Shown here piece after piece: positions 56,005 through 63,244 of a stretch of 64,000 nt of DNA. The notes under the pieces are model-generated. The model was not told the origin of the DNA and ran no database searches. It worked only from the letters and a program-made list of their open reading frames with translations. The DNA is from Paraburkholderia graminis C4D1M (GTDB lineage Bacteria; Pseudomonadota; Gammaproteobacteria; Burkholderiales; Burkholderiaceae): the NCBI RefSeq assembly GCF_000172415.1, contig NZ_ABLD01000004.1, positions 1 through 64,000 on the forward strand, in the 5' to 3' direction. How positions within the stretch are numbered: position 1 is the stretch's first letter; every line of letters begins with the position of its first letter. Made by a program: the position numbers and the translations under genes.

Positions 56005-56763
56005 TCAGATCGCGAGCCCGCCTGACACCTCGATGCGTTGAGCGTTGATCCAGCGATTGTCCTCCGACAGAAGCGAGGCAATCATCGGGCCGATGTCGTC
56101 GGGCACGCCGGGGCGGCCGAGCGCGGTCATCTCCCCGATGCGCCGGTTCATCTCCGGGTTGTCACGCACGATGCCGCCGCTGAAATCCGTCTCGACAGCG
56201 CCCGGCGCGACCACATTGACCGCGATGCGGCGCGGCCCGAGTTCCTTCGCCAGATACCTGGTCAGCGTTTCGACGGCGGCCTTCATCGAACCGTAAGGCC
56301 CGCTCTCCGGTACGATGATGCGCGTGAGTCCGCTCGAAACATTGACGATTCCGCCTCCATCGCGAATCAGCGGCAGCAGCTTCTGCGTCAGAAAGAACAC
56401 GCCCTTGAAGGGGATGTTGTAGAGTGCGTCCAGCTCGGCTTCAGTCGTGTTTTCGATGCGGTTATGATGCGAGTTCCCTGCATTGTTGACGAGGTAGTCG
56501 AAGCGGTCGGCGCCCCATTCCCTCAGCGTGTCGCGCAGCGTCGTGACGAATGCGTCGAACGCACTGGCGTCGCCGGTATCGAGCTTCAAGGCCGCCGATC
56601 TGCTCCCTGTGGCGCGGGCTTTGGCGAGCACTTCGTCGGCGGCCGCGCGATTCACGTGATACGTAAAGACAGTGTCGATGCCGCGCTCCGCGAGCCTCAG
56701 CACTGTGTTGCGGCCTAGACCCCGGCTGCCGCCGGTGACGATTGCGATCTTACTTGCTGGCAT
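56005..56763 (-). CDS. SDR family oxidoreductase
   Basis: A 252-residue classical short-chain dehydrogenase. It has TGGSRGLGRNTVLRLA, VNNAGNSHHN and an active site of Ser (NVSSGLTRI) with YGSMKAAVET (YxxxK). The C-terminus ends INAQRIEVSGGLAI. ATG 56763 follows GGAGGAATCGCC and fits the family; the frame runs open upstream across the LysR start. It is divergent from the LysR gene 96 bp away, the usual arrangement for a regulator and its target. Related proteins of this pair have been studied in stress or xenobiotic contexts, but the substrate is unknown. Confidence 0.9.
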   Translation of the reverse strand: MPASKIAIVTGGSRGLGRNTVLRLAERGIDTVFTYHVNRAAADEVLAKARATGSRSAALKLDTGDASAFDAFVTTLRDTLREWGADRFDYLVNNAGNSHHNRIENTTEAELDALYNIPFKGVFFLTQKLLPLIRDGGGIVNVSSGLTRIIVPESGPYGSMKAAVETLTRYLAKELGPRRIAVNVVAPGAVETDFSGGIVRDNPEMNRRIGEMTALGRPGVPDDIGPMIASLLSEDNRWINAQRIEVSGGLAI

Positions 56764-56859
56764 GGCGATTCCTCCATTGAACATGCGTCGATCGTAATGA
56801 CCGGCATGCCGGACGATAAGCCTGCGCACACCGCACGGGCTGTGCGGAATAGACGAACA

Positions 56860-57774
56860 ATGACCATTGCACCGAACATCAAGGATTTGACGGCGTTCGT
56901 CGCCGTGATAGAAGCTGGCGGTTTCCGCGACGCTGCGCGCGCAATCGGCAGCAGTCCGTCCGCCGTCAGCGAAGCGGTGCGCCGCCTCGAAACGCGCACC
57001 GGCGTGCGGCTGCTGCATCGCACGACGCGCAGCGTCGCTGCGACTGAAGCGGGCACGCGCCTGCTGTCGCAGCTCAAGCCCGCGCTCGACGGACTGGAAG
57101 CGGCGCTCGACGTGGTCAATCAATTCCGCGACAAGCCGTTCGGCAAGCTCAAGCTGAACGTACCGGTGGTCGCCGCGCGGCTCATCCTGCCGCGGATACT
57201 GCCGGCGTTCCTGTCGATGTATCCGGAGATCGAACTGGAAGTCGTCGCTGACGACAGCTTCGTCGATCTGTTGTCCGCAGGCTGCGACGCGGGCATCCGG
57301 TACGGTGAAAGCCTCCAGCAGGACATGATCGCGGTGCCTATCGGCCCGCGCGAGCAGCGCATGGCGCTCGGCGCCTCACCGGCGTATCTGGCACGGCACG
57401 GACGGCCCGAACATCCCGACGATCTTGTGCGGCATGCCTGTCTGCGGCACCGCTTCTCTAGCGGCGCAATAGCCGAATGGCTCTTCGAACGCGACGGCAA
57501 AACCGTGCGGATCGAGCCGCAGGGGCCGTTGATCGTGCGCACGGGGAGCTCCGCGGAACTGTCGGTCGACGTCGCGCTCGCGGGCAACGGCATCGTGCAG
57601 TTATTCGACGACTGGCTCCGTCCGCACTTTGAAAGCGGCGCCCTCGAACCGGTGTTGGAGCCGTGGTGGTTGCGCTTTCCCGGGCCCTATCTTTACTATC
57701 CGGGACGCCGCTACCTGCCCGCGCCGCTGCGCGCGTTCGTCGACTTCGTCAAGGCCGAATGCGAGCGCGCATGA
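56860..57774 (+). CDS. LysR family transcriptional regulator
   Basis: A 304-residue LysR-type regulator. The N-terminal helix-turn-helix is at about residues 12-60 (FVAVIEAGGFRDAARAIGSS, then PSAVSEAVRRLETRTGVRLL). The effector-binding domain starts FGKLKLNVPVVAARLILPRI, typical of the CrgA/YafC-like branch (PBP2_CrgA_like), and ends with a YYPGRRYLPAPLRAFVDF motif. The start is ATG 56860. It is transcribed away from the SDR gene, which it probably controls. It is the last gene before the right-hand copy of the rng-end repeat. Confidence 0.9.
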   Translation: MTIAPNIKDLTAFVAVIEAGGFRDAARAIGSSPSAVSEAVRRLETRTGVRLLHRTTRSVAATEAGTRLLSQLKPALDGLEAALDVVNQFRDKPFGKLKLNVPVVAARLILPRILPAFLSMYPEIELEVVADDSFVDLLSAGCDAGIRYGESLQQDMIAVPIGPREQRMALGASPAYLARHGRPEHPDDLVRHACLRHRFSSGAIAEWLFERDGKTVRIEPQGPLIVRTGSSAELSVDVALAGNGIVQLFDDWLRPHFESGALEPVLEPWWLRFPGPYLYYPGRRYLPAPLRAFVDFVKAECERA

Positions 57775-57874
57775 ATGTAGTTGATGGTTCGATGAACCGC
57801 GAACGCGGCGACCGAATCGGGCTCGCCATATCGCCCGAGATATTGCGGACATGCGCGGGTCGCATCTAAAACTG

Positions 57875-57908
57875 AACAGTACGATATCGTGCTGATGTAG
57901 CTCCGCCC
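57875..57908. repeat. right copy of the 34-bp rng-end direct repeat (att-like)
   Basis: Repeats the last 27 bases of rng plus 7 downstream bases (32 of 34 identical to 52162-52195). Here no rng coding sequence precedes it; the LysR gene ends 100 bp upstream. It is direct in orientation. Confidence 0.9.
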
Positions 57909-57977
57909 GACCAATAGTTCGCGATTTCCGAAGCCAACAGGACTACACTTGAGGTACTGAATTCCGGGAGCAGCGCA

Positions 57978-58295
57978 ATGGACGACTCTACCTCTCGAGG
58001 CACCTTTCGCGGTCTCCCATTGACTCCCGAGCAGGACGCAGAAGTCAGGCACTATATAAAGACGAAAAGCCGGCGAGGCGAGCCGTGGGACACGCCGGAG
58101 CTGGAGCTTCTACTCAAAGACATGCTTGTGCCGCCGTTAGACGAAGACACAGAAGCCGGTGCGACGGTGGACGAAGTGAGATCCGCCGCCGAACGCGCGA
58201 CAACCTTTTCCGACGAGACAATGGATCCGATTGAAGCAAGCGAGGAGCGCAATGCCGCTATGGAAGCGGAGGGAATGAAAGGCCCGAGGCACTGA
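57978..58295 (+). CDS. hypothetical acidic protein
   Basis: A 105-residue acidic soluble protein with no signal or membrane segment. The N-terminal half reads RGLPLTPEQDAEVRHYIKTK and WDTPELELLLKDMLVPP; the second half is rich in Glu, Asp and Ala with DPIEASEERNAAMEAEG. ATG 57978 follows GGGAGCAGCGCA, a good ribosome-binding site. Codon use is in keeping with the chromosome. I do not recognise a family; related small acidic proteins occur as hypotheticals in Paraburkholderia. It lies just beyond the right repeat, possibly originally downstream of rng. Confidence 0.6.
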   Translation: MDDSTSRGTFRGLPLTPEQDAEVRHYIKTKSRRGEPWDTPELELLLKDMLVPPLDEDTEAGATVDEVRSAAERATTFSDETMDPIEASEERNAAMEAEGMKGPRH

Positions 58296-58412
58296 TCCTG
58301 GCTCACGCCGGTAATGCGCGTGGCAATTAAATTGGTGAGTCGACAGATGCCTGCATATCTGCACGCGTCGAGTCGAACACTGTGAAAGTCTTACATAAAA
58401 AAGGAAGTCATC

Positions 58413-58523
58413 ATGAGCAAAGCCCACGACGCGAAAAAGACGGAAAAGAAAGTCGCTACAAAAACGCCGAAGGAAAAGAAAGACGCGAAGAAGCTGAAGA
58501 AGGAGGCTTCGAAGCGTCAATAA
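58413..58523 (+). CDS. lysine-rich 36-residue miniprotein
   Basis: ATG at 58413 follows AAGGAAGTCATC, a clear ribosome-binding site. The 36 codons read MSKAHDAKKTEKKVATKTPK, then EKKDAKKLKKEASKRQ, followed by TAA; 15 of 36 are Lys. There is no hydrophobic segment, so it is a soluble, highly basic peptide that could bind nucleic acid. I cannot name a family. Its GC content is lower than that of its neighbours, owing to the AAA/AAG codons. Confidence 0.55.
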   Translation: MSKAHDAKKTEKKVATKTPKEKKDAKKLKKEASKRQ

Positions 58524-58624
58524 GTATGACTATGTCGGGAGCACCGCTGAACTCACACTCACGGCGGGTTGAGCGGGCGCTCCTGCCAGCGATCATGCCG
58601 CGACGGTAAAAACGGCAGCAGCCG

Positions 58625-58897
58625 TTACGGTCGCCTGGGCGGTGTACTGCCACTCTGCGAGCCGCGATTGTAGGGCTGTGGTTGGGACGATCGGCCGTCC
58701 GCCCCTTCGTCCTTGCGCGTGCTGTTATCGGCGGCATTGTTCTTTTTGTTTGGCGCAGCAGTCGGGGCCGTGCGATTCAAGGTTTGCAGTTGCAGCAGCT
58801 TCAAGAGGCGGTCATCCGCGTGCGCAGTGGCCGTGGCGGCCATGCAGCTCGCGACAAGCAGTCCCATCGTCACTCGTGATTTAAGTATCGTAGTCAT
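58625..58897 (-). CDS. hypothetical secreted protein
   Basis: A 90-residue protein with an apparent signal peptide (KSRVTMGLLVASCMAATATA, cut after HA at about residue 27). The mature part is short and polar: DDRLLKLLQLQTLNRTAPTA, then a stretch rich in Asn, Ser, Gln, Pro and Gly. ATG 58897 follows GGGAGACGTCG. It is likely periplasmic or secreted. No family recognised. Confidence 0.55.
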   Translation of the reverse strand: MTTILKSRVTMGLLVASCMAATATAHADDRLLKLLQLQTLNRTAPTAAPNKKNNAADNSTRKDEGADGRSSQPQPYNRGSQSGSTPPRRP

Positions 58898-59051
58898 CGA
58901 CGTCTCCCATCGAACGGCAATCGCCAGCGTAATTCAGGAATGCCGCGCATGAACCGCGCCTGCCCGCCGACGACCGTTTGCCAGTTCCGCTTTCCATAGT
59001 ACTCGCTGATGTAACCGGTGCAGCAGCACCGCGGAAATTCATCGCTTGCTG

Positions 59052-59282
59052 TTAATCACATAGCCGATGCCGCGGACCATCTGAATAGCATGTGGTCGAC
59101 ATGTGAGGCAAAGAACACGCTGGCATTTTCACGTGCATGTTTTGTTCGTGACAGACATTGCCGTCGTAATCGACGATCTGTCCGCGAGTAACCCGATCGC
59201 GCGTCGCCGGGTGCTTCACTTCCTGTGCCGCGCAACCAGTCAGGATCACTACGCATTGCAGCGTGATCAGGAAGCGCTTCAT
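59052..59282 (-). CDS. small hypothetical lipoprotein
   Basis: A 76-residue protein with a lipoprotein signal: MKRFLITLQCVVILTGCAAQ, lipobox VILTGC. The mature part has four additional Cys and several His (VCHEQNMHVKMPACSLPHMS), so it might bind metal or form disulphides. It lies 24 bp upstream, on the same strand, of the cytochrome c gene start region but ends before it in transcription order: cytochrome c first, then this gene. Its ATG is separated by only 24 bp from the cytochrome stop, so they may be co-transcribed. Function unknown. Confidence 0.55.
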   Translation of the reverse strand: MKRFLITLQCVVILTGCAAQEVKHPATRDRVTRGQIVDYDGNVCHEQNMHVKMPACSLPHMSTTCYSDGPRHRLCD

Positions 59283-59306
59283 TTCGTGTTTGGTAACTCG
59301 CGGCTC

Positions 59307-59894
59307 TTATTGAGCGTGAGCGCCCGACGCAATGCGGGCTGACGGCGCGGCGGTGCCCGAGCTCGACACGCCGTGCACCATCCCGTCATACTGTTCCTTC
59401 GATACCCCGCGCTCGGCGTAGATAAACGCCGCCACCTGCCAGAGCGTCTGGTCAGACTGCGTCTTCCCGAACGACGGCATCGCCGTCATGTTGACGCCAT
59501 GCTTGATGACCCAGAACATCAGCTCCGGCTTATTGCGGCGTTGCGCAGCCAGCAGCGAGGGCGCGGCCGGCTGAATGCCTTGACCCACCGCGCTCAGCGG
59601 ACTGTCCGGCGCGCCGTGACAGGTCGCACAGTTGGCGTCGTACATGCGCGCACCGGCCCGAACGTTTTCGAGCGACAGTAGATCGCCAGGTGCGATGTCG
59701 CGTCCCCCATGCCGGTGCAGAGACGCTTCGTAGGTCGCGTGCAGCGCCGCGGCCAGGTACGGATTGTCTTTCGAACTCGCCGATACGTCGTAAATTCCGG
59801 AACGGACGAATGCAAGCGCGCCGCCGCCGATCAGCACGAGCAGACCGACGGCGGTGGCAACAATCTTTGCAAGCGTGGAATGAAGAAAACGCAT
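59307..59894 (-). CDS. membrane-anchored cytochrome c (class I)
   Basis: A 195-residue protein with an N-terminal membrane helix (IVATAVGLLVLIGGGALAFV) and a single haem-binding motif CATCH (YDANCATCHGAPDSPLS). A distal Met is likely in VNMTAMPSFGKT. Domain order and length match small c-type cytochromes with a signal anchor. ATG at 59894 was chosen; a longer frame begins at 59930. Probable role: electron transfer on the periplasmic side. No oxidase or dehydrogenase gene adjoins, so its redox partners are unknown. Confidence 0.85.
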   Translation of the reverse strand: MRFLHSTLAKIVATAVGLLVLIGGGALAFVRSGIYDVSASSKDNPYLAAALHATYEASLHRHGGRDIAPGDLLSLENVRAGARMYDANCATCHGAPDSPLSAVGQGIQPAAPSLLAAQRRNKPELMFWVIKHGVNMTAMPSFGKTQSDQTLWQVAAFIYAERGVSKEQYDGMVHGVSSSGTAAPSARIASGAHAQ

Positions 59895-60017
59895 GACGTG
59901 TCTGCCGATAAAGGTTCGAAGACCTCTCATTATCGGCAGCGTTGCTTGCCGGACGCCGTCGCCCCTATTACGGATTTGTCATCAAACAGGCACGACCTGT
60001 TCAAGCACTCCGCGTCG

Positions 60018-61343
60018 TCACGCGCGCCGCTGCGTCACTGCGTCTTCCCAACCCGTGCGCGCCTCGACCCATTCCGCCAACGCCAGCAAGCCGGCGCCAT
60101 TCTGCGCGGCGCCCACCAGTTGCGCGCCGAGCGGCAAGCCCGACGGCCCAAATCGCATCGGCACCGTCACAGCGGGCACGCCGAGGAAAGTCCACGGCGC
60201 GCAAAACGAGGCATCGCCCGTATAGTCGAGCCCGCGCGGCGGCTCGCCGGTAGCGGGCGCGACCAGCAGCGCGTCGAGCGTCATGGTTTGCGTCAGCCAC
60301 GCATGAAAGCGCTGCGCCATCGGCATCTGCGCGGCCTTGATCCGCGCGTAGGTGGTGGCCGGCAACTTGCGCCCTTCATCGACGAGACCGCGCATCGCCG
60401 GACTCACGAGTTCGGGCGTGCGCTCGACCAGTTCGCCATGCGTGATCGCGGCTTCCACGGCCATCAGTTGCAGCGCATACGCGGGCGTCGCGAAGACTTC
60501 CTCCGGCAAATCCACCGCGACGATCTCCGCGCCGTCGCGCGCGAGTTGCGCCGCCAGCACGTCGAGCGCGGCTTGCTGCGCCGGCTCTATCGCGCCGCCT
60601 GCCTGCTTCGACAACACGCCGATGCGCCGCTTGCCTGCGCTATGCGCGACGGCGGCCACATGCGACGCGTGCGGGTCCGCGACGTCGACGCCCGCGACGA
60701 GCTTCAGCACATACGCCACGTCCGCGACGCGTCGCGCGAACAGTCCAACGTGATCGAGCGACCACGCCAGCGGCAACACCCCGGTTCGCGCAATCGTGCC
60801 ATACGTAGGCTTGAATCCGACGATGCCGCAATAAGCCGCCGGACGGATCACCGAGCCCTGCGTCTGCGTGCCGAGCGCGAGCGGCACGATACCGGCCGCC
60901 ACCGCCGCCGCCGAACCGCTGGACGATCCGCCCGGCGTAAACGCGCCATTCCACGGATTAACCGTCGGTCCCGGATGGCGCCACGCGAACTCGGTCGTCA
61001 CCGTCTTGCCGATAACCGTCGCGCCGGCGGCCCGCAAGCGCGCCACCACCCACGCATCGCGCTCGGGGCGCCGCCCCTTGTACGCCGCCGAGTTGAATTC
61101 GGTCGGCATGTCGGCGGTATCGATGACATCCTTCACCGCAACCGGCACGCCGGCAAGCGGCGCCGTCGCATCGACGAACGTATCCGGCGGCGTGTCCGGC
61201 AGATAACAGAACGCGTGCAACGTCGCCTGCGAATGTCGCGCGGCCTCGTAAGCGTCCGAAACGTATTGCGCAGGCGTGGCGTCACCCGCGGCGAGCGCCG
61301 CGCGTATTTCGCCGATGGTCGGTGCTTGATTGAATAGGGTCAT
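60018..61343 (-). CDS. amidase (amidase-signature family)
   Basis: A 441-residue Ser-cisSer-Lys hydrolase. Catalytic Lys is K71 (PVAVKDVID), the cis-Ser lies within PGGSSSGSA at 140-142, and the nucleophile is S164 (LGTQTQGSVIRPAAY). The sequence from residue 170 on (GIVGFKPTYGTIARTGVLPL) is typical. The nucleophile region reads TQTQGSVIR, as in the subgroup that lacks the usual Asp of DxGGS. It begins 20 bp after the stop of an ABC binding-protein gene, so it is probably in one operon with the importer and may hydrolyse its imported amide. Actual substrate unknown. Confidence 0.9.
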   Translation of the reverse strand: MTLFNQAPTIGEIRAALAAGDATPAQYVSDAYEAARHSQATLHAFCYLPDTPPDTFVDATAPLAGVPVAVKDVIDTADMPTEFNSAAYKGRRPERDAWVVARLRAAGATVIGKTVTTEFAWRHPGPTVNPWNGAFTPGGSSSGSAAAVAAGIVPLALGTQTQGSVIRPAAYCGIVGFKPTYGTIARTGVLPLAWSLDHVGLFARRVADVAYVLKLVAGVDVADPHASHVAAVAHSAGKRRIGVLSKQAGGAIEPAQQAALDVLAAQLARDGAEIVAVDLPEEVFATPAYALQLMAVEAAITHGELVERTPELVSPAMRGLVDEGRKLPATTYARIKAAQMPMAQRFHAWLTQTMTLDALLVAPATGEPPRGLDYTGDASFCAPWTFLGVPAVTVPMRFGPSGLPLGAQLVGAAQNGAGLLALAEWVEARTGWEDAVTQRRA

Positions 61344-61362
61344 GAGAGCGTCGGAAAGCAGT

Positions 61363-62343
61363 TTATTTCGCGGCAAGCGCGGGCTGGATATAACTGTGGA
61401 CGACGAACGTATCGTACTTCGGCTGCTGCTTCAGGTTGCCGAGCGCGATTTGCGTATCCATTGCAACGGCCAGCGCTTTCGGCGTGATGTCGACGCTCTT
61501 CGGATACACGCCTTCGGTCAGCATGCGCTTGACGGCCGCATCCACCACGGCCGCATCGAGCGTCGGGAATTCCTTGCGCGCGATCGCCTGCGTTTCCGCC
61601 GGATTGCTTTGCATGTAGCGCAGCGCGCTTTGCAGGCCCTTCACGAAGCGTGCGGCCGCATCGGGATCGACGCCGCGCTTCGCCGAAATCGACGAGAACG
61701 CGTACTCGCCATAAAGCTTCGGAAAGCCGAGCACGACTTTCATGCCTTTTGCCACGGCCTGGTCGAGGCCCGGCTCATACATCACCGCGATCTTCGACTG
61801 CCCGGCCACGAGCGGTCCAATCTCCGAACCGAGCGGCACCTGGATCAGCTTGACGTCGCTCTGCGACATGCCGTTTTCCTTCAGCAGCTTGAAGAACAAA
61901 GAGGTGCTGGTGGTCGGCATCTGTCCGGACACGACGACCTGATCCTTCACGTCCTTGATGCTGTCGAATTTGACGCCGGGCGCGGTGGCAATCCATACCG
62001 CCGCGCCGTTCACGACGTTGGCGATGATGTCGACATCGGCGCCCTTCTCCGCGGCGACCGCCGTCCACTCCGGTCCGTGCAGCGAGAAATCGGCGCTGCC
62101 CGACAGCACGGCCGACAGCGCCGCGCTCGGGCTGCCCGCCGTTTGCTTCGTGACGTCGAGTCCTTCCTTCGTGAAGAAGCCGCCGTCGATCGCGACATAG
62201 AGCGGCAGATAAAGCATCGACTGGAACGCCTGCGAAATCGTCACTTTCTTGTCGGCGGCAAATGCCGGCAATGAAACGGATGCAACGCTCAGCGCGAAAA
62301 CCGTGGTCAGCGCGGCGAGCGCTTTTTTTGCTGTGAATGCCAT
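61363..62343 (-). CDS. ABC transporter substrate-binding protein, SsuA/NMT1 (THI5-like) family
   Basis: A 326-residue periplasmic binding protein. The signal peptide is KKALAALTTVFALSVASVSL with cleavage near AFAAD. The mature protein starts KKVTISQAFQSMLYLPLYVA, typical of NMT1-like SsuA/TauA/ThiY proteins, and continues GGFFTKEGLDVTKQTAG. Such proteins carry sulfonates, nitrate, pyrimidines or aromatic amides. The ligand is not identifiable. It is followed by an amidase and preceded by permease and ATPase genes on the same strand, forming one import operon. Confidence 0.9.
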   Translation of the reverse strand: MAFTAKKALAALTTVFALSVASVSLPAFAADKKVTISQAFQSMLYLPLYVAIDGGFFTKEGLDVTKQTAGSPSAALSAVLSGSADFSLHGPEWTAVAAEKGADVDIIANVVNGAAVWIATAPGVKFDSIKDVKDQVVVSGQMPTTSTSLFFKLLKENGMSQSDVKLIQVPLGSEIGPLVAGQSKIAVMYEPGLDQAVAKGMKVVLGFPKLYGEYAFSSISAKRGVDPDAAARFVKGLQSALRYMQSNPAETQAIARKEFPTLDAAVVDAAVKRMLTEGVYPKSVDITPKALAVAMDTQIALGNLKQQPKYDTFVVHSYIQPALAAK

Positions 62344-62386
62344 CGTCCTGTCCTGGGATAAAAGTGATTGGACTGCGGGAATGCGT

Positions 62387-63244
62387 TTAAACCTTCAGCG
62401 TGCTCGTATTCGACGCCTGCCGCCAAGGCAGCAACTTGCGCTCGACGAGATCGATCAGGAAGTACAGCACGAAGCCGATCGCCATCAGCACGAAGAGCCC
62501 TTCCCATACGGTGTTGAGGTCGTACAGGCTCGACGCGGTGAAGATCATGTGCCCGAGCCCTTTCTCCGACGAAATGAATTCCCCCACCACGGCGCCGACC
62601 AGACCGAAGCCGACGTTGATGCGGAACGTGGAGATCACATACGGCAGCGTGAACGGCACGACGACTTTCATGAACACGTCGTTCTTGTCGGCGCCGAGCG
62701 TGACGAGCAGCGCCTGCAGATCGGGATCGGCGTCTTTCGCGGCCTCGTAGGCGGCAATCAACGCGACGATCGCAGTCAGCGAAATCGCCAGCGCGACTTT
62801 CGATATCAGACCGGTGCCGAACCACAAGATCACGATGGGCGCGAACGCGATCTTCGGCACGCTATTGATCGCGACGATGAACGGCTCGATCAGCCGCGCG
62901 ACGAATGGCGAGTACCAGAGCGCGAGCCCGCACACCGAGCCGACCGCCGTGCCGAACACGAAGCCAAGAATGGCTTCGAAGAGCGTATAGCCCGTGTCGA
63001 CGAACAACTGATAAGAGCGGATGTCGCGCAGCAGCGCGTCGAAAATTTTCGCTGGCGAGCCGACCAGAAAATTCGATACCCAGCCAAGGCGCGCCGCCCC
63101 TTCCCAGATCGCGAAGAAAGCGACCACCGCCGCGAGTTGCAGCAGCGAGCGGCCCCAGCCGCTGTCGAGCACGAGCCGCCGCGCGCGTGCGCGAGGCGCG
63201 CGCCGCGCCGCAGCGCTTTTATCGATGGAAACGGATTGCGTCAT
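62387..63244 (-). CDS. ABC transporter permease, SsuC/TauC family
   Basis: A 285-residue inner-membrane permease with about six helices. The BPD_transp_1 EAA loop reads ADKNDVFMKVVVPFTLPYVI, with the LGAD-type start (TLGADKNDVF). The start of the core, FFAIWEGAARLGWVSNFLVG, is typical of this family. The ATG at 63244 overlaps the ATPase stop (ATGA). It forms the channel for the substrate-binding protein encoded downstream. Confidence 0.92.
   Translation of the reverse strand: MTQSVSIDKSAAARRAPRARARRLVLDSGWGRSLLQLAAVVAFFAIWEGAARLGWVSNFLVGSPAKIFDALLRDIRSYQLFVDTGYTLFEAILGFVFGTAVGSVCGLALWYSPFVARLIEPFIVAINSVPKIAFAPIVILWFGTGLISKVALAISLTAIVALIAAYEAAKDADPDLQALLVTLGADKNDVFMKVVVPFTLPYVISTFRINVGFGLVGAVVGEFISSEKGLGHMIFTASSLYDLNTVWEGLFVLMAIGFVLYFLIDLVERKLLPWRQASNTSTLKV

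Larger units (their letters stand above)
52165..57903. mobile_element. putative 5.7 kb integrated segment at the 3' end of rng
   Basis: The 3' end of rng occurs twice in direct orientation, at 52162-52195 and 57875-57908, and the segment between carries five accessory genes (GntR, enolase, MFS, SDR, LysR). This is the layout left by integration into a gene's 3' end with regeneration of the coding end. No integrase, transposase or terminal inverted repeat is visible, so an integrase may have been lost or supplied in trans. Duplication by homologous events is an alternative. Confidence 0.55.

Noticed and set aside
52195..57880. Integrase or transposase gene within the rng-linked segment
   Set aside because: I looked at both strands; all gene-sized frames are explained by GntR, enolase, MFS, SDR and LysR genes or their shadows.
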